Assembly: GCA_013043995.1 (NCBI GenBank)
Contig: JABEVL010000180.1
Coordinates: 1-8,262, forward strand
Reading direction: 5' to 3'
DNA from: Spirochaetales bacterium
Lineage (GTDB): Bacteria > Spirochaetota > Spirochaetia > JABEVK01
DNA: 8,262 nucleotides
Under the pieces are notes generated by a model. The model ran no database searches, was not told the origin of the DNA, and saw nothing but the letters and a program-made list of their open reading frames with translations. Made by a program: the position numbers and the translations under genes. Positions 6,216 to 8,262 of this stretch are shown here, piece by piece. Positions within the stretch are counted from its first letter, which is position 1. Each line of letters starts with the position of its first letter.

Positions 6216-7625
6216 CTAGACGGACAGTTCGCGCACGTCGACGACGTGACCAGCGATCGCAGCGGCGGCGACCATGGCGGGGGACATCAGTAGGGTACGT
6301 CCGGTGGGGCTTCCCTGGCGGCCGATAAAGTTTCTGTTGCTCGAGCTGGCAGAAATCTGATCACCTTTGAGCTGGTCGGGATTCATGGCCAAGCACATCG
6401 AACACCCCGCCAAGCGCCATTCAAAACCGGCTTCTGTAAAGATCTTGTCCAGGCCTTCTTGCATCGCCTGCTCACGGACCTTCATCGATCCCGGAACGAC
6501 GAACGCCTCAACGCCCTGGGCGACCTTGCGTCCCTTGGCAACCGCAGCGGCGGCTCGGAGGTCCTCGATTCGACCGTTCGTGCAGCTTCCGACAAAGGCG
6601 ACGTTGATGGCGATGTCGCTCGTTTTCTGGCCGGGTTTGAGCTTCATGTGCTTGTAGGCCAATTCCACAGACTGGCGTTCGCCCGAATCGGCAATCGTTG
6701 CCGGGTCCGGCAAGGTCTGCCGAACGCCCACACTTTGACCGGGCGTCACGCCCCAGGTCACCATGGGCTCGATGTCGGCCGCGTTGTAGCGGACCACGTC
6801 ATCGTATTCAGCGTTTTTCTCCGAAGCCAGTTTTTTCCAGCGTGCAACGGCGGCGTCCCAATCGGCTCCCTTCGGGGAGTATTCGCGGCCCTTCAGGTAA
6901 GCGAAAGTCGTTTCGTCGGGATTGACGTAGCCTGCGCGGGCGCCCCCTTCGATCGACATGTTGCAAACCGTCATCCGGCCTTCCATCGTCATGGAATCGA
7001 ACACGTCGCCCGCGTACTCGTACGCGTAGCCCAATCCGCCTTTGACACCCAAGCGGTTGATGATGTACAGGGCGACGTCCTTGGGAGTTACCCCTGACTT
7101 GAGCTTTCCGTTGATTTCGATGCGGCGCACCTTCATCGGATCCATCGCCAAACACTGCGTGGCTAAAACGTCCCGAACTTGCGAGGTGCCGATGCCGAAC
7201 GCCAGGGTTCCGAAGGCGCCGTGGGTCGAGGTGTGCGAGTCCCCGCAGGCGATGGTCTGGCCCGGCTGGGTCAGACCCAGCTCCGGTCCGATGATATGGA
7301 CGACGCCCTGACGTCCCGAGGCAAAGTCAAAAAAGTTCACTCCAAATTCCTTGGTGTTCACCTCGATCGCCTGCATCATCTGTTCGGCTTCGACGTCGGC
7401 GAAGGGACGGATTTGGGATTTGGTGGGAACGATGTGGTCCATCGTCGCAAAGGTTCGGTTCGGGTAGGCGACCTTGAGTCCCCGTTCGCGGAGCATGTCA
7501 AACGCTTGGGGACTGGTGACCTCGTGAACGAGGTGAAGTCCAATAAAAAGCTGGGTCTGTCCCGTGGGAAGGGTAGCCACGTTGTGCGCGTCCCAAACTT
7601 TATTGTAGAGAGTGTTTTTGGCCAT
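6216..7625 (-). CDS. leuC: 3-isopropylmalate dehydratase large subunit (Fe-S)
   Basis: LeuC, 469 residues and full length, is the catalytic subunit that binds a [4Fe-4S] cluster of the aconitase type and isomerises 2-isopropylmalate to 3-isopropylmalate with LeuD. The three cluster cysteines are visible: Cys348 in VGSCTNGR, and Cys408 and Cys411 in GCSMC. Other family blocks are HLVHEVTSPQAF (N-terminal), ATMDHIVPT, ACGDSHTSTHGAFG and the C-terminal SSSNRNFIGRQG substrate loop. The ATG start is fixed by a near-perfect Shine-Dalgarno AAGGAGGT (7631-7638) five bases upstream, so high expression is likely. It is first in a two-gene leuCD unit and is transcribed divergently from a LysR-family regulator. 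The exposed cluster iron of this enzyme family is known to be damaged by superoxide and peroxide, which matters given the OxyR-like neighbour. Nothing is truncated or missing. Confidence 0.98.
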   Translation of the reverse strand: MAKNTLYNKVWDAHNVATLPTGQTQLFIGLHLVHEVTSPQAFDMLRERGLKVAYPNRTFATMDHIVPTKSQIRPFADVEAEQMMQAIEVNTKEFGVNFFDFASGRQGVVHIIGPELGLTQPGQTIACGDSHTSTHGAFGTLAFGIGTSQVRDVLATQCLAMDPMKVRRIEINGKLKSGVTPKDVALYIINRLGVKGGLGYAYEYAGDVFDSMTMEGRMTVCNMSIEGGARAGYVNPDETTFAYLKGREYSPKGADWDAAVARWKKLASEKNAEYDDVVRYNAADIEPMVTWGVTPGQSVGVRQTLPDPATIADSGERQSVELAYKHMKLKPGQKTSDIAINVAFVGSCTNGRIEDLRAAAAVAKGRKVAQGVEAFVVPGSMKVREQAMQEGLDKIFTEAGFEWRLAGCSMCLAMNPDQLKGDQISASSSNRNFIGRQGSPTGRTLLMSPAMVAAAAIAGHVVDVRELSV

Positions 7626-7651
7626 CTCTGACCTCCTTGAAAGTTGTATTT

Positions 7652-7680
7652 AACTTAACCTAGACGAAATTATTTGTAAA
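7652..7680 (-). promoter_or_regulatory. Possible leuC promoter, probably activator-assisted
   Basis: On the minus strand TTTACA (7675-7680, five of six matches to the -35 consensus) is followed after 17 bases by TAAGTT (7652-7657, only three of six matches to TATAAT). Transcription would start near 7645, leaving about 20 bases of leader that hold the AAGGAGGT site. The poor -10 suggests dependence on an activator. The palindrome centred at 7699 would sit near -54, a usual place for LysR-type activation. This is a tentative call, and no leucine leader peptide or attenuator fits in the space. Confidence 0.35.
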
Positions 7681-7689
7681 AGATATTGT
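7661..7689 (+). promoter_or_regulatory. Possible promoter of the LysR-family regulator gene
   Basis: TAGACG (7661-7666, four of six -35 matches), a 17-base spacer and TATTGT (7684-7689, four of six -10 matches) would start transcription near 7696. That start falls inside the palindrome at 7692-7706, so regulator bound there would block its own transcription, as is common in LysR-type genes. This promoter interleaves with the leuC promoter on the other strand, so the two polymerases could not bind at once. Moderate to low confidence. Confidence 0.4.
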
Positions 7690-7691
7690 TT

Positions 7692-7717
7692 CTATGATTA
7701 TCATAGGAATAAACTAT
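7692..7717 (+). promoter_or_regulatory. OxyR/LysR-type operator: perfect 15-bp palindrome plus a third half-site
   Basis: CTATGATTATCATAG (7692-7706) is a perfect inverted repeat around T7699. It contains the LysR-type T-N11-A motif (7693-7705). It also reads CTAT-N7-ATAG, which is the central half of the OxyR consensus, and a further CTAT follows seven bases later (7714-7717), extending the array to CTAT-N7-ATAG-N7-CTAT with an 11-base repeat. The expected fourth element at 7681-7684 is AGAT, a poor match. The site overlaps the regulator's AGGA ribosome binding sequence (7705-7708) and its ATG, so binding should repress the regulator itself. Confidence 0.75.
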
Positions 7718-8262
7718 GGAAGTTCATCAGCTCCGTTACTTTCTCGCCATAGCCCAAACGGGCAGTTTTACGGCGGCAGCCCTCGCTTGCAACGTCTCGC
7801 AGCCTTCGCTGTCCGCCCAGGTGGCCAAGCTCGAATCAGAGCTGGGCGGACTCCTTTTTGACAGATCCCACCAGGGAGCCCGGCTTACGGCCCGGGGAGC
7901 CTTGTTTCAGAACCGGGCCGCCGAAGCCCTCAGGCAGCTTGAGATCGGGCGCCTCGAACTGGAAGAGCTCGCAGGCCTGCGCCGGGGCAGCGTGGACCTG
8001 GGCTGTCTACCGACCACGGGGGCGTACCTCCTCCCCCCCTTGCTCAAGGCTTTCCGTCACTCCTACCCTGAACTTCAGGTCAACCTCAGGGAAGGCTCTT
8101 CGCCCATCCTGGCCCAAGCCCTGCGCGAGGCTAAGGTTGACCTCGTTCTGATGGACGAAGCCGGGGTCGGCCCGGGACTCGAAGTTCAATTTCTTTTCAG
8201 CGAACCTTTGCTCGTCGCCCTGCCTCCTGGCCACCCGCTGGGGGATTACCCCACGCTCAACC
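7716..8262 (+). CDS. LysR-family transcriptional regulator, OxyR-like (5' part only)
   Basis: The first 182 residues of a LysR-type regulator; the frame is open at the window end, so about 120 residues are missing. ATG 7716 has AGGAA seven bases upstream and gives the standard N-terminus MEVHQLRYFLAIAQTGSFT. The winged helix-turn-helix spans residues 1-60, with recognition helix VSQPSLSAQVAKLE (27-40). A linker helix (about 60-87) leads to the effector domain, which opens with GCLPTTGAYLLPPLL (96-110). This resembles the IPTVGPYLLP segment of E. coli OxyR, including a threonine at position 100; a cysteine at 25 is also shared. The redox cysteines of true OxyR (199 and 208 in E. coli) would lie beyond the window, so peroxide sensing is unproven. 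It is divergent from leuCD across 90 bp that hold an OxyR-like operator. It could instead be a metabolite-sensing regulator of leucine genes. Confidence 0.9.
   Translation, partial: MEVHQLRYFLAIAQTGSFTAAALACNVSQPSLSAQVAKLESELGGLLFDRSHQGARLTARGALFQNRAAEALRQLEIGRLELEELAGLRRGSVDLGCLPTTGAYLLPPLLKAFRHSYPELQVNLREGSSPILAQALREAKVDLVLMDEAGVGPGLEVQFLFSEPLLVALPPGHPLGDYPTLN

Noticed and set aside
6459..7097. Plus-strand frame of 212 codons
   Set aside because: It is antisense to conserved leuC sequence; its length follows from GC-rich codons on the other strand.
7626..7715. Leucine attenuator or leader peptide upstream of leuC
   Set aside because: The predicted leader is only about 20 bases, with no run of leucine codons and no alternative hairpins.
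1..8262. CRISPR array, tRNA, insertion sequence or phage genes
   Set aside because: No spaced direct repeats, tRNA-like folds, transposase motifs or terminal inverted repeats were seen; nearly all bases are taken up by the six genes.

Overview
The window is a chromosomal segment of a Gram-negative bacterium. The evidence is LptB, the ATPase of lipopolysaccharide export, together with a seven-helix inner-membrane signalling protein and ordinary leucine-biosynthesis genes. I cannot assign a phylum. lptB is not followed here by rpoN as it is in many Proteobacteria, and the LeuC/LeuD type occurs in several phyla. Coding density is high. No tRNA, rRNA, CRISPR array, insertion sequence or prophage gene is visible, and no gap longer than 145 bases lacks a gene.

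Layout. (1) Positions 1-468, plus strand: the 3' part of lptB. (2) Positions 441-3461, minus strand: a large soluble hybrid histidine kinase (PAS-GAF-PAS-GAF-HisKA-HATPase-REC) whose last codons overlap the end of lptB tail to tail by 28 bp. It has its own near-consensus promoter just upstream. (3) Positions 3552-5471, minus strand: a seven-helix membrane protein with PAS, GGDEF and a C-terminal hemerythrin domain, i.e. a diguanylate cyclase with a predicted oxygen or redox sensor. (4) Positions 5556-5595: a strong intrinsic terminator for leuCD. (5) Positions 5615-7625, minus strand: leuC-leuD, the two subunits of isopropylmalate isomerase, translationally coupled. (6) Positions 7626-7715: a 90-bp divergent control region with a perfect 15-bp palindrome that fits both the LysR T-N11-A rule and the central half of the OxyR consensus. 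(7) Positions 7716 to the window end, plus strand: the N-terminal part of an OxyR-like LysR-family regulator.

How they may fit together. The OxyR-like regulator probably represses itself, because its operator overlaps its predicted transcription start, its ribosome binding site and its start codon. It may also control leuCD across the shared intergenic region. LeuC carries an oxidant-sensitive [4Fe-4S] cluster, so peroxide- or redox-linked control would make physiological sense. The neighbouring hemerythrin-diguanylate cyclase would link oxygen or redox state to c-di-GMP. The hybrid kinase next to it is an orphan with two PAS-GAF input modules. These functional links are inferences; the domains, motifs and sites are read from the sequence. 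I did not find an entirely new system. The most unusual items are the C-terminal hemerythrin on a membrane diguanylate cyclase and the OxyR-type operator in front of leuCD.
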